From the NCBI GenBank assembly GCA_964536935.1, contig CAZIBD010000004.1, forward strand, positions 6,470-70,469: 64,000 nt of DNA. The letters run 5' to 3'. The notes beneath the pieces were generated by a model. That model saw only the letters and a list, made by a program, of their open reading frames with translations, was not told the DNA's origin and did no database searches. Position 1 is the first letter of the stretch. Each line of letters starts with the position of its first letter. This DNA is from JASBRS01 sp964536935 (GTDB lineage: Bacteria; Deinococcota; Deinococci; Deinococcales; Trueperaceae). Positions 15,691-24,105 of this stretch are shown piece after piece. The translations under genes were made by a program, and so were the position numbers.

Positions 15691-17481
15691 ATGACGGCAC
15701 CGACGCCGCTTCCCATCGAAGCCCTCACCGACGAGGTCCAGCTGCGGGACGTACGCGCCGTGGGCGGCCACATCGTGTGGCTGGAACGGCGGGGCAACCG
15801 CGGTGTCCTCGTGCGCTGGCACGGGACGCCCCAGGACCTCACGACCGGCATGAACGTGGGCACGACGCTGGGGTACGGTGGCGGCGCGTTCGACCTTTCC
15901 ACCGAGTTCGTCGTCTTCGTGAGCGGCGACGTGCTCTGGCGCCAGCCTCTGGACGCAGGCCCCGCCCACCGCATCACGCCGGCGTCCGGCAAGGTGGCCT
16001 CGCCCGTCCTCTCGCCCGACGGTCGCTGGGTCGCCTACGTGCACCGCGAGAACGATACGGACCGGCTCGGGATCGTCGACGCCTTGGGTGGAGCGTGGCC
16101 GTCCATTGCCGCTCAGGGCGCCGATTTCTACGCACAACCCGCGTGGTCGCCCGCCGGTGACAGGCTGGCCTGGGTGGAGTGGGACTTCCCCGCCATGTCG
16201 TGGGTCTCGTCGCGCTTGATGGTCGGGCGCCATGGCGACGGAAGGCTCACGTCGGTGGAGCAGGTGGCCGGGTCGGACGGGGTCGGGGTGTACCAGCCGG
16301 TGTTCTCGCCGGATGGTGAGGCGCTCTACTTCGTGGACAACGAGGGAGAGACGGACCGCGTGGTCCGGCTCGAGCTGGCAAGCGGCGCACGCGAGGTCCT
16401 GTTCCAGGGCGCCATCATGGAGCCGGGCTTCGCCCAGGGCTTGCGCTCCATGACGCTGGGCCCGGACGGTGTGCTCTACGTGAAGACCGTCGAAGAAGGG
16501 CAGGCGGCCCTCGTGCGGCTGGGGCCCGGCGGGCGCAGCGAGCGGCTGCCTCTGGCCGGCTACGGGTGGCTTCGGCAGCCCGCTGGCGACGCCGAGCACC
16601 TGGTGGCCGTGGCCGAGAGCCCCGTGCGGCCGCCGCGCGTGGTGCTCTGGCAGGGAGCCGAGTGGACCGTGCTGCGATACGCCTCGGCGGAACGCTATCG
16701 CGAGGTGCTCTCCCGGCCATCCCACGTCACGATCCCCGGCGAGCATGGGGAGGCGATCTACGGCGTGCTGTACCCGGCCGTCGGCGGCGACGCGTCCCGG
16801 CCGAAGGCCGTGATCAACGTCCACGGCGGGCCCACGTCCATGCGGGGGCTGTCGTACGAACCGCTGGCACAGTACCTTGCGACGCGGGGCTACACGGTGC
16901 TGCTGCTCAACCACCGTGGCTCGACCGGCTACGGTCGGGCGTACCGCGAAGCGCTCGACCGGCGCTGGGGCATCGTCGATGTCGAGGACGCCACCTCTGC
17001 CGCCGACTGGTTGGTGCGCGAGGGGCTGGCGTCCGAGGAGAGGGTGGCGATCATGGGGGGAAGTGCCGGTGGGTACACCACGCTGATGGCCCTCGCGACG
17101 CGCCCCGGCACGTTCGGCGCTGGCGTCTCGATCTGCGGCGTCGCTGACCTGCTGGGAATGGCCCGCCGCACGCACAAGCTGGAGCGCCGCTACCTCGACA
17201 TCCTCGTCGGTCCGCTGCCGGAGGCGCTTCCCGCCTACCGGGATCGTTCACCGGTCACGCTGGCGAGCGCCATTCGCGACCCCCTCTGCCTGTTCCAGGG
17301 CGGACAGGACGAGGTCGTGGCCCGCAGCGACGCCGACGCCCTGGTGCGGGAGCTGCAGCGAAGCGGAGCCGAGCACCGCTACACGGTCTACGAGGATGAG
17401 GGGCACGGGTGGTCGATGCCGGATACCATCGCGGATTCCTACCGGGAGATCGAGGTGTTCCTCGCCGACAGTTTCGGCTAG
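15691..17481 (+). CDS. S9 family prolyl oligopeptidase-type peptidase
   Basis: 596 residues. The N-terminal two thirds form a WD/TolB-like beta-propeller (repeated SPDGRWVAYV, SPAGDRLAWVEW, SPDGEALYFVD). The C-terminal alpha/beta-hydrolase domain has the nucleophile in GGSAGG (Ser458), acid Asp540 in GGQDEVV and His572 in GHGWS. Such enzymes cut short peptides, often after Pro or as acylaminoacyl peptidases. No signal peptide is seen, so it is cytoplasmic. It has its own promoter and a hairpin follows the stop. Confidence 0.9.
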   Translation: MTAPTPLPIEALTDEVQLRDVRAVGGHIVWLERRGNRGVLVRWHGTPQDLTTGMNVGTTLGYGGGAFDLSTEFVVFVSGDVLWRQPLDAGPAHRITPASGKVASPVLSPDGRWVAYVHRENDTDRLGIVDALGGAWPSIAAQGADFYAQPAWSPAGDRLAWVEWDFPAMSWVSSRLMVGRHGDGRLTSVEQVAGSDGVGVYQPVFSPDGEALYFVDNEGETDRVVRLELASGAREVLFQGAIMEPGFAQGLRSMTLGPDGVLYVKTVEEGQAALVRLGPGGRSERLPLAGYGWLRQPAGDAEHLVAVAESPVRPPRVVLWQGAEWTVLRYASAERYREVLSRPSHVTIPGEHGEAIYGVLYPAVGGDASRPKAVINVHGGPTSMRGLSYEPLAQYLATRGYTVLLLNHRGSTGYGRAYREALDRRWGIVDVEDATSAADWLVREGLASEERVAIMGGSAGGYTTLMALATRPGTFGAGVSICGVADLLGMARRTHKLERRYLDILVGPLPEALPAYRDRSPVTLASAIRDPLCLFQGGQDEVVARSDADALVRELQRSGAEHRYTVYEDEGHGWSMPDTIADSYREIEVFLADSFG

Positions 17482-17487
17482 GCGCGA

Positions 17488-17514
17488 GGGCCGGGCAGCT
17501 CGAGCGGCCGGCCC
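17488..17514 (+). terminator. Hairpin after the S9 peptidase gene
   Basis: GGGCCGG (17488-17494) pairs with CCGGCCC (17508-17514) across a 13-nt loop. No T-run follows, so its strength as an intrinsic terminator is uncertain. Confidence 0.4.
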
Positions 17515-17857
17515 GGGGGCCGCTTCGCCTCGCGTTCGAGCGCTTGCGGGATGAGAGCTCGAGGGCAGGGCCAGCGAGGCCCGCTTAGGCGCCGGTGCCT
17601 CGCCAGCGGCCATGAGGCGAACGAGCAAATCTTCTCATCCTGTCATGATCTTGCCTTGTTAGGGTCTCCGGTGGCGCCGGCGCGCGCGTCGGTGGCGATG
17701 GAAGGCCGGTTTCGAGGGCGAAGTGCTCGTGCCGTGCTGGAGGACCCGTTGCGCGGCGCCCTACCGAGTTCGTCGTTGCGTTGATGAACGGTCGCGCTCT
17801 TCCCGCATCGCCGCCGAATCGGGAGGGGACGTCGAGTTCCGTGCGCGCCAGGCTTGG
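17515..17857. other. Intergenic stretch before the LysM-M23 gene
   Basis: No convincing gene. I looked for a c-di-AMP (ydaO-type) riboswitch here because the next gene is a cell-wall hydrolase; the conserved cores are absent. The stretch CATCCTGTCATGATCTTGCC near 17637-17656 is less GC-rich and may hold a promoter, but no clear -35/-10 pair was found. Confidence 0.4.
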
Positions 17858-19069
17858 ATGGAGATGCGATCGCCCATGACCTTGCTCACTCTTCGTAGAT
17901 TCCTGCCGATCGTAGCAACGCTGGGGCTCCTCGTCGCGAGCGTGTCCCACGCTCAGGCGGGCTCCTCCTCGGCTCCATCGAGCGCTACCGTCACCGTGCA
18001 ACCCGGCGACAGCCTGTGGGCCATCGCGCAGCGCTTCGGCACGACAGTGGCCGCTCTGAAGAGCGCCAACCACCTTGCCAGCGACAGCCTGCAGCCGGGC
18101 ACGAAGCTGGCTCTCCCCTCGGGCAGCAACGCGTCGCCGGGAACCTACGTGGTGCAGCAGGGAGACTCCCTCTACAGCATCGCGCTGGCGTTCCACCTCA
18201 CCGTCGAGGACCTGATCGCCTACAACCACCTCTCCGGCTCCGTCATCAGGCCCGGGCAGACGCTCGCGCTGCACCCGTCCAAGACCACGCCGCCGGAGTT
18301 GCGCGTCACCGTACGTTCGGGCGACTCGCTCTGGGGGCTCGCTCGGCGTTTCGGGACGACGGTCTCCGTCCTGGCGAACTCCAACAACATCACGGCCAAC
18401 GCGACGCTGCAGCCGGGTGAGGTGCTGAGGGTGCCGGGGCAGTACGCCACGGCGGCCGCAGACCAGGGCGGGGCCGCGCCACCGATCGTGACGGTCGGCA
18501 AGGGGCAGAGCCTGTGGTCGATCGCGCATGCCCATGGCACCACGGTGGCGGCGCTGATGAGCGCCAACGACCTCACGTCGACCCAGCTGTTCCCGGGCGA
18601 GAGCCTCACCGTCGTTCTTCCCGGCCAGCTCGGGCGCGCTTTTCCACAGGCTGCCCAGCCGCAGCCCAACGACATGAAGGCCATGCTGTGGCCCATCCAC
18701 GGGCGCATCACGTCGTACTTCGGGTACCGCTTGCTGCGCGTGGCCGGCTCGAACTTCCACACCGGCATCGACATCGCCGGGCACATGGGTGAGCCCATCC
18801 ACGCTGCCGTCGGGGGCATCGTTGCCCTCGCCGGTTGGAACGGCGGCTACGGCCTGTGCGTGATCATCCGCAACGGCGATACCGACTACTACTACGGTCA
18901 CGCCTCGGTGTTGCTGGTCCGACCCGGCGAGACCGTCCGAGCCGGCCAGCTGATCGCGCGCGTTGGAAGCACCGGCGACTCCACGGGCCCCCACGTGCAC
19001 TTCGAGATCCGGGTGCACGACCAGCCCATCGATCCGCTGCCGTACCTGAACCCTCGCGCCGTGCGTTGA
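17858..19069 (+). CDS. LysM-repeat M23 peptidoglycan endopeptidase
   Basis: About 403 residues. A signal peptide (ending SHAQA) is followed by four LysM domains (starting near VTVQPGDSLW, YVVQQGDSLY, VTVRSGDSLW and VTVGKGQSLW) and a C-terminal M23 zinc peptidase. The peptidase shows HTGID, YYGHAS and HVHFEIR, which supply the zinc ligands and catalytic His; these are intact, so it should be active. It binds and cuts peptidoglycan outside the cytoplasm. Three in-frame ATGs (17858, 17864, 17876) compete for the start; 17858 has AGG 5 nt upstream, and the signal peptide is the same for all. Confidence 0.88.
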   Translation: MEMRSPMTLLTLRRFLPIVATLGLLVASVSHAQAGSSSAPSSATVTVQPGDSLWAIAQRFGTTVAALKSANHLASDSLQPGTKLALPSGSNASPGTYVVQQGDSLYSIALAFHLTVEDLIAYNHLSGSVIRPGQTLALHPSKTTPPELRVTVRSGDSLWGLARRFGTTVSVLANSNNITANATLQPGEVLRVPGQYATAAADQGGAAPPIVTVGKGQSLWSIAHAHGTTVAALMSANDLTSTQLFPGESLTVVLPGQLGRAFPQAAQPQPNDMKAMLWPIHGRITSYFGYRLLRVAGSNFHTGIDIAGHMGEPIHAAVGGIVALAGWNGGYGLCVIIRNGDTDYYYGHASVLLVRPGETVRAGQLIARVGSTGDSTGPHVHFEIRVHDQPIDPLPYLNPRAVR

Positions 19070-19151
19070 TGGCGCGCGGCGCATCCGCCACGTGAAAACG
19101 CGAACGCCCCTTCCAGCCGTCGTCTCCTAGGGCGGCAGCGCCGTCGACGCA

Positions 19152-19207
19152 CGAGACGCGCTGTTCGTCTCGACGTCCATGCGCGGCCCGGTCCTGACGG
19201 ACCGCGC
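19152..19207 (+). terminator. Two hairpins after the LysM-M23 gene
   Basis: CGAGACG/CGTCTCG (19152-19172, 7-nt loop) and GGTCC-TGAC-GGACC (19190-19203, with an outer GCGC pair) follow the gene and precede the MarR promoter. They probably end the upstream transcript. No T-run is present. Confidence 0.4.
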
Positions 19208-19268
19208 GGTCACTGCGCCCGCCGGTACGGCATGGGCCCGCGACGTGCCGGCCCCCTCGGATAAGGGG

Positions 19269-19297
19269 TTGACGACCAGGGGGCCGACCTATATGCT
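19269..19297 (+). promoter_or_regulatory. Leaderless-type promoter of the MarR-ABC operon
   Basis: TTGACG (19269-19274), 17 nt, TATGCT (19292-19297), then 7 nt to a GTG at 19305. No Shine-Dalgarno sequence is present. GTTA-N5-TAAC (19306-19318) straddles the start and may be the MarR site. Confidence 0.6.
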
Positions 19298-19304
19298 TAG
19301 CTTC

Positions 19305-19901
19305 GTGTTAAATACTAACTCGGAGCGAAGTGATCCTGCGGGCTCGGTCAAGGACACCCTCATCGACGAGGTCATCGAGGCGTTCGGTGCGATGCGTGCG
19401 CGTCGGCTTCGCGAGTCCGACCACCGTGGGCGCGATGCCTGGAGGATGGGCCACCTGCACGTCCTGGCACGGCTCCAGATGGTGGGCCCCATGCCGGTCA
19501 GTGGCGTGGCGGGATTCCTCGGCGTGTCGGCGGCGGCCGCTACCGGCATGGTGGACCGCATGGAGGAACGGGGCCTGGTCGAGCGGACGCGCGATGAGAG
19601 CGACCGCCGCGTGGTGCTGGTCGGATTGACCTCGAAGGGCCGTACCGTCCTGGCAGACATCGGAAATCGCGGTCGAGCTTCGCTCGCGCGGGTCCTGGCG
19701 CGGCTCGACGCGGAGGAGCTCGGGCAGCTCCGCAATGGGCTCAGGGCCTTCCAGCGGGCGGCGGAGGAGCTTTCCGACGAGGAAGCGGTCGCGGAGGGCC
19801 TGGACGTCGCTGGCGAACACTGTAGGCACACTTCGGAGCGGCCGGATCCGGCTGACGTCACGGACTCGGAGGGCACGGATGCTGCTGAAGATCCTCAATA
19901 G
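19305..19901 (+). CDS. MarR family repressor of the ABC exporter operon
   Basis: 198 residues. The winged helix is clear: LHVLARLQMVGPMPVSGVAG, then AAAATGMVDRMEERGLVERT, then the wing DESDRRVVLVGLTSKG. Two helices either side make the dimer. A long acidic C-terminal tail is unusual. The start is set at GTG 19305 because the -10 lies 7 nt upstream; the frame is open further back but has no ribosome site. It overlaps the first ABC gene by 23 nt, so regulator and exporter are read together. Such pairs respond to toxic organic compounds. Confidence 0.8.
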   Translation: MLNTNSERSDPAGSVKDTLIDEVIEAFGAMRARRLRESDHRGRDAWRMGHLHVLARLQMVGPMPVSGVAGFLGVSAAAATGMVDRMEERGLVERTRDESDRRVVLVGLTSKGRTVLADIGNRGRASLARVLARLDAEELGQLRNGLRAFQRAAEELSDEEAVAEGLDVAGEHCRHTSERPDPADVTDSEGTDAAEDPQ

Positions 19902-21606
19902 CCACACGCGCCCGTACCGCTGGGTGATCGCGGCGATCTTCGCGTTGCAGCTCGTCGGAACGCTGGCGGCGCTCATGCTGCCGAGCATCAATGCGGCCAT
20001 CATCGACAACGGCGTGGTCCGTGGCGACACGGGCTACATCGTGCGCGAGGGCGGTTGGATGCTGGTGGTGTCGTTGCTGCAGATCGGCGCGACCATCGTT
20101 GCCGTCTTCTTCGGTGCGCGCACGGCGATGGCGTTCGGCCGGGATGTGCGCTCCAGCCTGTTCCACCGGGTGGGGGCGTTCTCGAGCCGCGAGCTGGCCC
20201 GCTTCGGGGCGCCGTCGCTGATCACGCGCAACACCAACGACGTCCAGCAGCTTCAGATGATGCTGATGATGGCCTTCACGATGCTGGCCACGGCTCCCAT
20301 CATGATGGTGGGCGGCGTCATCATGGCGCTCAGGCAGGACGTTGGGCTGTCCTGGATCGTAGCGGTGGCGGTGCCCGTGCTCGCCGGGCTCGTGAGCATC
20401 ATCATCACGCGCATGGTGCCGGGTTTCCGCCGCATGCAGAAGCGGATCGACCGGATCAACGAAGTCTTGCGGGAGCAGATCGGCGGGATCCGGGTCATCC
20501 GCGCTTTCGTGCGGGAGCCTCAGGAGCGGGCGCGCTTCGACCGGGCGAACATGGAGCTCACCGACGTCTCGCTCTACGTGGGGCGCTGGATGGCGCTGAT
20601 GTTCCCCGTGGTGATGCTGGTGACGAACGTCTCGAGCGTGGGTGTGCTCTGGTTCGGTGGCCTGCGCGTGGCGTCGGGAACGATGGAGATCGGTTCCCTG
20701 ACGGCGTATCTCAGCTACATCATGCAGATCCTGATCGCGGTGATGATGGCGACGTTCATGCTGGTCATCCTGCCGCGTGCAGCGGTTTCGGCCGACCGGA
20801 TCGGAGAGGCGCTCGACACCGAGCCCACCGTCGTTCCACCGGTACGTGGCGTCACGTCGGCGCCGGAGCGCGGCCACCTGCAGCTCCGCGGCGTCGGCTT
20901 CCGCTATCCGGGCGCCACGCACCCGGTGCTGACCGGTGTCGACCTCGATGCCCGGCCCGGTCAAACGGTGGCCATCATCGGCTCGACGGGCGCTGGCAAG
21001 ACGACCTTGCTCAACCTCGTCCCGCGCCTGTTCGATCCCACCGAGGGTGCCGTGCTGATCGACGGCGTCGACATCCGCCAGTACGAGCCCGAGGCTCTAT
21101 GGTCGCGGGTCGGGCTCGTGCCCCAGAGGGCCTACCTGTTCACGGGCACCGTCGCCAGCAACCTCCGCTTCGGCCGGCCGGATGCGACGGAGGAGCAGAT
21201 GTGGCGGGCGCTCGAGATCGCGCAAGCGAGCGATTTCGTGGCCGCCATGGATGGCGGGTTGAACGCGCCCATCGCCCAGGGCGGCACCAACGTCTCGGGC
21301 GGGCAGCGGCAGCGACTGGCGATCGCGCGCGCCCTCATTCGCGAGCCCGAGGTCTACCTGTTCGACGACGCCTTCTCCGCCCTCGACGTCGCCACGGACG
21401 CCCGGTTGCGGCACGCGCTGGCCCCCGTCACGCGGGAGGCCACGGTGATCGTGGTGGCCCAGCGCGTGGCCACCATCGTGGGTGCCGACCAGATCGTCGT
21501 CCTTGAGGATGGACGGGTCGTCGGGCGCGGCACCCACGAGGAGCTACGGGTCACGTCGAAGACGTATCGCGAGATCGTCGAGTCGCAGCGGCAGGCGGCG
21601 GCATGA
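19879..21606 (+). CDS. ABC exporter half-transporter, degenerate-site subunit
   Basis: 575 residues: six transmembrane helices (about 20-320) and an ATPase domain. The ATPase has Walker A GSTGAGKTT and a canonical NVSGGQRQRLAIARAL signature. The Walker B ends in FDDAFSALD, with Asp where the catalytic Glu should be, and the H-loop reads VVAQRVATI with Gln replacing His. This is the pattern of the non-catalytic half of heterodimeric exporters such as TM287/288. Its partner is the next gene, whose ATG overlaps this stop (ATGA). Confidence 0.9.
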   Translation: MLLKILNSHTRPYRWVIAAIFALQLVGTLAALMLPSINAAIIDNGVVRGDTGYIVREGGWMLVVSLLQIGATIVAVFFGARTAMAFGRDVRSSLFHRVGAFSSRELARFGAPSLITRNTNDVQQLQMMLMMAFTMLATAPIMMVGGVIMALRQDVGLSWIVAVAVPVLAGLVSIIITRMVPGFRRMQKRIDRINEVLREQIGGIRVIRAFVREPQERARFDRANMELTDVSLYVGRWMALMFPVVMLVTNVSSVGVLWFGGLRVASGTMEIGSLTAYLSYIMQILIAVMMATFMLVILPRAAVSADRIGEALDTEPTVVPPVRGVTSAPERGHLQLRGVGFRYPGATHPVLTGVDLDARPGQTVAIIGSTGAGKTTLLNLVPRLFDPTEGAVLIDGVDIRQYEPEALWSRVGLVPQRAYLFTGTVASNLRFGRPDATEEQMWRALEIAQASDFVAAMDGGLNAPIAQGGTNVSGGQRQRLAIARALIREPEVYLFDDAFSALDVATDARLRHALAPVTREATVIVVAQRVATIVGADQIVVLEDGRVVGRGTHEELRVTSKTYREIVESQRQAAA

Positions 21607-23609
21607 AGCGCCCACCCGGTTCCGATTCCGCGCCCGAGCGCTCGACAGGCACGCCCAGAGTCATGCGCGCGACCGAGCGGGTCCGCGTGGGGGGCGGGCC
21701 CGGCCACGGTCCCCCCGGCATGGTGGGCCAGAAGGCAGAGAACTTCGGGCCGTCGCTCCGGCGGCTGGTGGGCAGGTTGCGGCCCGAGGCCCGCAAGCTG
21801 AGCGTCGTGATCGCGACGGCCATCGTATCGGTCGGGCTGAGCGCCATCGGCCCGCGCATCCTGGGCCACGCCACCGATCTGCTGTTCGCCGGCGTCATCG
21901 GGGCGCGGCTTCCGGCGGGCATGACCAAGGCGCAAGCCATCGCTGCGGCCCGGGCATCGGGCCAGGGGAGGATCGCCGATCTTCTCTCCGGCATCGCTTT
22001 GGTCCCCGGCAAGGGCGTGGACTTCACCGCCCTCGGGCACGTGCTCCTGTTCGCCCTGGCGGTCTACCTGGGAAGCGTGCTCCTGCAGTACCTGCAGGGC
22101 TACCTGCTCAACGACGTCGTCCAGAACACGGTGTACCGCATGCGCGAGGCGGTCGAGGACAAGCTCAATGCGCTGCCTCTCGGCTACTTCGACCGTCAGC
22201 CCCGCGGGGAGCTGCTGAGCCGCGTGACCAACGACATCAACAACGTCTCCCAGAGCATGCAGCAGACCCTCAGTCAGGTTCTGACCGCGCTGTTCACCGT
22301 GCTGTTCGTGGCGGGCATGATGATCTCCATCTCGCCGTTGCTGTCGTTGGTGGCGCTGGTGTCGATCCCGTTGACGATGCTGGTCGCCGGCCTGGTCATG
22401 AAGCGGTCGGGCACCCAGTTCATCGCCCAGTGGCGGCGCACCGGCACGCTCACCGCGCAGGTGGAAGAGGCGTTCACGGGGCACGCTCTGGTGAAGGTGT
22501 TCGGGCGGCAGCGGGACGTCGAGCAGGCGTTCGAGACCGAGAACGAGGCGCTCTACCAGGCCAGCTTCCGAGCACAGTTCCTATCCGGCTTGATCATGCC
22601 GATCACCCGCTTCATCGGCAGCCTCAACTACGCTGCGATCGCCGTCCTGGGTGGCGTCAAGGTCGCCACCGGAAGCATCAGTCTGGGGGACGTGCAGGCG
22701 TTCATCCAGTACAGCCAACGTTTCACGCAGCCGGTCACCCAGCTCGCCTCGATGGTCAACCTGCTGCAGTCGGGCGTCGCTTCGGCCGAGCGCGTCTTCG
22801 AGCTCCTCGACGCCGACGAACAGGTGCCCGAGGTGGTCAGGGAGGCGTTGCCGGCCCTACCGCGCGGCCGCGTGGCGTTCGAGCACGTGAGCTTCCGCTA
22901 CGAGCCGGACCGGCCGCTGATCGATGACCTGTCGCTCGCCGCCGAGCCGGGGCAGACGGTAGCCATCGTGGGCCCGACCGGTGCGGGGAAGACCACCCTG
23001 GTCAACCTGTTGATGCGCTTCTACGAGCTCGACGCGGGGCACATCACCATCGACGGCATCGACATCACCGACGTTCGGCGCGACGATCTTCGCTCCCGTA
23101 TCGGCATGGTCCTGCAGGACACCTGGCTGTTCCGCGGAAGCATCCGCGAGAACATCGCCTACGGCCGGCCCGGTGCGAGCGAGGAGCAGATCCTGGCCGC
23201 CGCCCGCGCGGCCTTCGTCGACCGCTTCGCGCATAGCCTCCCGGACGGCTACGACACCATCATCGACGACGAGGGCGGCACCGTGAGCGCGGGGGAGAAG
23301 CAGCTCATCACCATCGCCCGTGCGTTCCTGGCCGACCCGCCGCTGCTGGTCCTGGACGAGGCCACCAGCTCGGTCGACACCCGCACCGAGCTCCTGCTCC
23401 AGGAGGCCATGATCGCGCTCCGAGGCAATCGCACCAGCTTCGTGATCGCGCACCGGCTCTCCACCATCCGCAACGCGGACGTGATCCTGGTGATGGACGA
23501 CGGCCGCATCGTGGAGCAGGGAACGCACGATTCGCTCATCGCCGCCGGAGGTGCCTACGCCGCGTTGTACCAGGCGCAGTTCCAGGGCGCGGCCGCGATG
23601 GCGGCGTGA
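21603..23609 (+). CDS. ABC exporter half-transporter, catalytic subunit
   Basis: 668 residues: a cytoplasmic leader of about 60 residues, six helices, and an ATPase domain with Walker A GPTGAGKTT, an altered signature TVSAGEKQLITIARAF in place of LSGGQ, a normal Walker B LLVLDEATSSVD with catalytic Glu, and His in VIAHRLSTI. An insert of about 45 residues between helices 1 and 2 is longer than usual. With the previous gene it forms a heterodimeric drug or lipid exporter: one complete ATP site uses this Walker B Glu and the partner's intact signature. The genes overlap by 4 nt. Confidence 0.9.
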   Translation: MKRPPGSDSAPERSTGTPRVMRATERVRVGGGPGHGPPGMVGQKAENFGPSLRRLVGRLRPEARKLSVVIATAIVSVGLSAIGPRILGHATDLLFAGVIGARLPAGMTKAQAIAAARASGQGRIADLLSGIALVPGKGVDFTALGHVLLFALAVYLGSVLLQYLQGYLLNDVVQNTVYRMREAVEDKLNALPLGYFDRQPRGELLSRVTNDINNVSQSMQQTLSQVLTALFTVLFVAGMMISISPLLSLVALVSIPLTMLVAGLVMKRSGTQFIAQWRRTGTLTAQVEEAFTGHALVKVFGRQRDVEQAFETENEALYQASFRAQFLSGLIMPITRFIGSLNYAAIAVLGGVKVATGSISLGDVQAFIQYSQRFTQPVTQLASMVNLLQSGVASAERVFELLDADEQVPEVVREALPALPRGRVAFEHVSFRYEPDRPLIDDLSLAAEPGQTVAIVGPTGAGKTTLVNLLMRFYELDAGHITIDGIDITDVRRDDLRSRIGMVLQDTWLFRGSIRENIAYGRPGASEEQILAAARAAFVDRFAHSLPDGYDTIIDDEGGTVSAGEKQLITIARAFLADPPLLVLDEATSSVDTRTELLLQEAMIALRGNRTSFVIAHRLSTIRNADVILVMDDGRIVEQGTHDSLIAAGGAYAALYQAQFQGAAAMAA

Positions 23610-23644
23610 GTGCTGACGGCCGCGGTCGGGGCCGTCGCGAGGAG

Positions 23645-23986
23645 CTAGCTGCGCTGGATCAGGGGCGCGGGGGCCGCGTCGCTCCACGTCTCGAGCCAGT
23701 GCACGACGGCGTCGAGCACGGCCGAAAGGTCACGCCCCTTGTCCGTGAGGTGGTACTCGATGCGTACCGGCATCTCCGGGACCACCACGCGCCTGCTGAT
23801 GCCCTCCGCTTCGAGCTCGCGGAGTCGCTCGGCGAGCATGCGGTCGCTGATGCCGGGAATGGCGGCCTTGAGGTCGCTGAAGCGGTGCACACCACCGAGC
23901 TGGGCACGGATGATGACGCCGGTCCAGCGGCTGCCGAGCAGCTCGATGGCGCGTTGATACTGAGCGCAGAACACCTCGTCGCGCAT
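23645..23986 (-). CDS. HxlR family transcriptional regulator
   Basis: 113 residues: CAQYQRAIELLGSRWTGVII, then FSDLKAAIPGISDRMLAERLRELEAEGI, and a wing with RIEYHLTDKGRDL. These are the marks of HxlR-type winged-helix regulators, often sensors of aldehydes, quinones or disulfide stress; a single Cys lies near residue 7. The start at 23986 was chosen because AATAAT ends 6 nt before it; no Shine-Dalgarno sequence exists. It is divergent from an FMN reductase gene, with which it shares overlapping -35 elements, so it probably represses that gene. Confidence 0.85.
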   Translation of the reverse strand: MRDEVFCAQYQRAIELLGSRWTGVIIRAQLGGVHRFSDLKAAIPGISDRMLAERLRELEAEGISRRVVVPEMPVRIEYHLTDKGRDLSAVLDAVVHWLETWSDAAPAPLIQRS

Positions 23987-23992
23987 GGGCGC

Positions 23993-24021
23993 ATTATTAC
24001 AGAGAGTAAGTAGCTTGACAA
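23993..24021 (-). promoter_or_regulatory. Leaderless-type promoter of the HxlR gene
   Basis: On the minus strand TTGTCA (24021-24016), 17 nt, AATAAT (23998-23993), 6 nt, ATG. Its -35 overlaps the -35 of the opposite promoter. Confidence 0.6.
23997..24009. promoter_or_regulatory. Putative HxlR operator TTAC-N5-GTAA
   Basis: TTACAGAGAGTAA is an inverted repeat covering the HxlR -10 and part of its spacer, beside the -35 of the FMN reductase promoter. A protein here would act on both genes. Confidence 0.5.
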
Positions 24022-24043
24022 GGATTAGCCGCTGACCTATAGT
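24015..24043 (+). promoter_or_regulatory. Promoter of the FMN reductase gene
   Basis: TTGACA (24015-24020), exactly 17 nt, TATAGT (24038-24043): one mismatch from the sigma-70 consensus and the strongest promoter in the window by eye. Confidence 0.75.
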
Positions 24044-24053
24044 CCGCTGCGTG

Positions 24054-24070
24054 CCCCCGACCATCGGGGG
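24054..24070 (+). other. Hairpin in the FMN reductase leader
   Basis: CCCCCGA-CCA-TCGGGGG forms a perfect 7-bp stem with a 3-nt loop just after the predicted transcription start. It may protect the 5' end of the mRNA. Confidence 0.45.
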
Positions 24071-24105
24071 TGGATCACGAACCTACCGCGAGGAGTCCTT
24101 TCTTC

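Noticed and set aside
17515..17857. Possible c-di-AMP (ydaO-type) riboswitch before the LysM-M23 gene
   Set aside because: The conserved cores could not be found; only the gene context suggested it.
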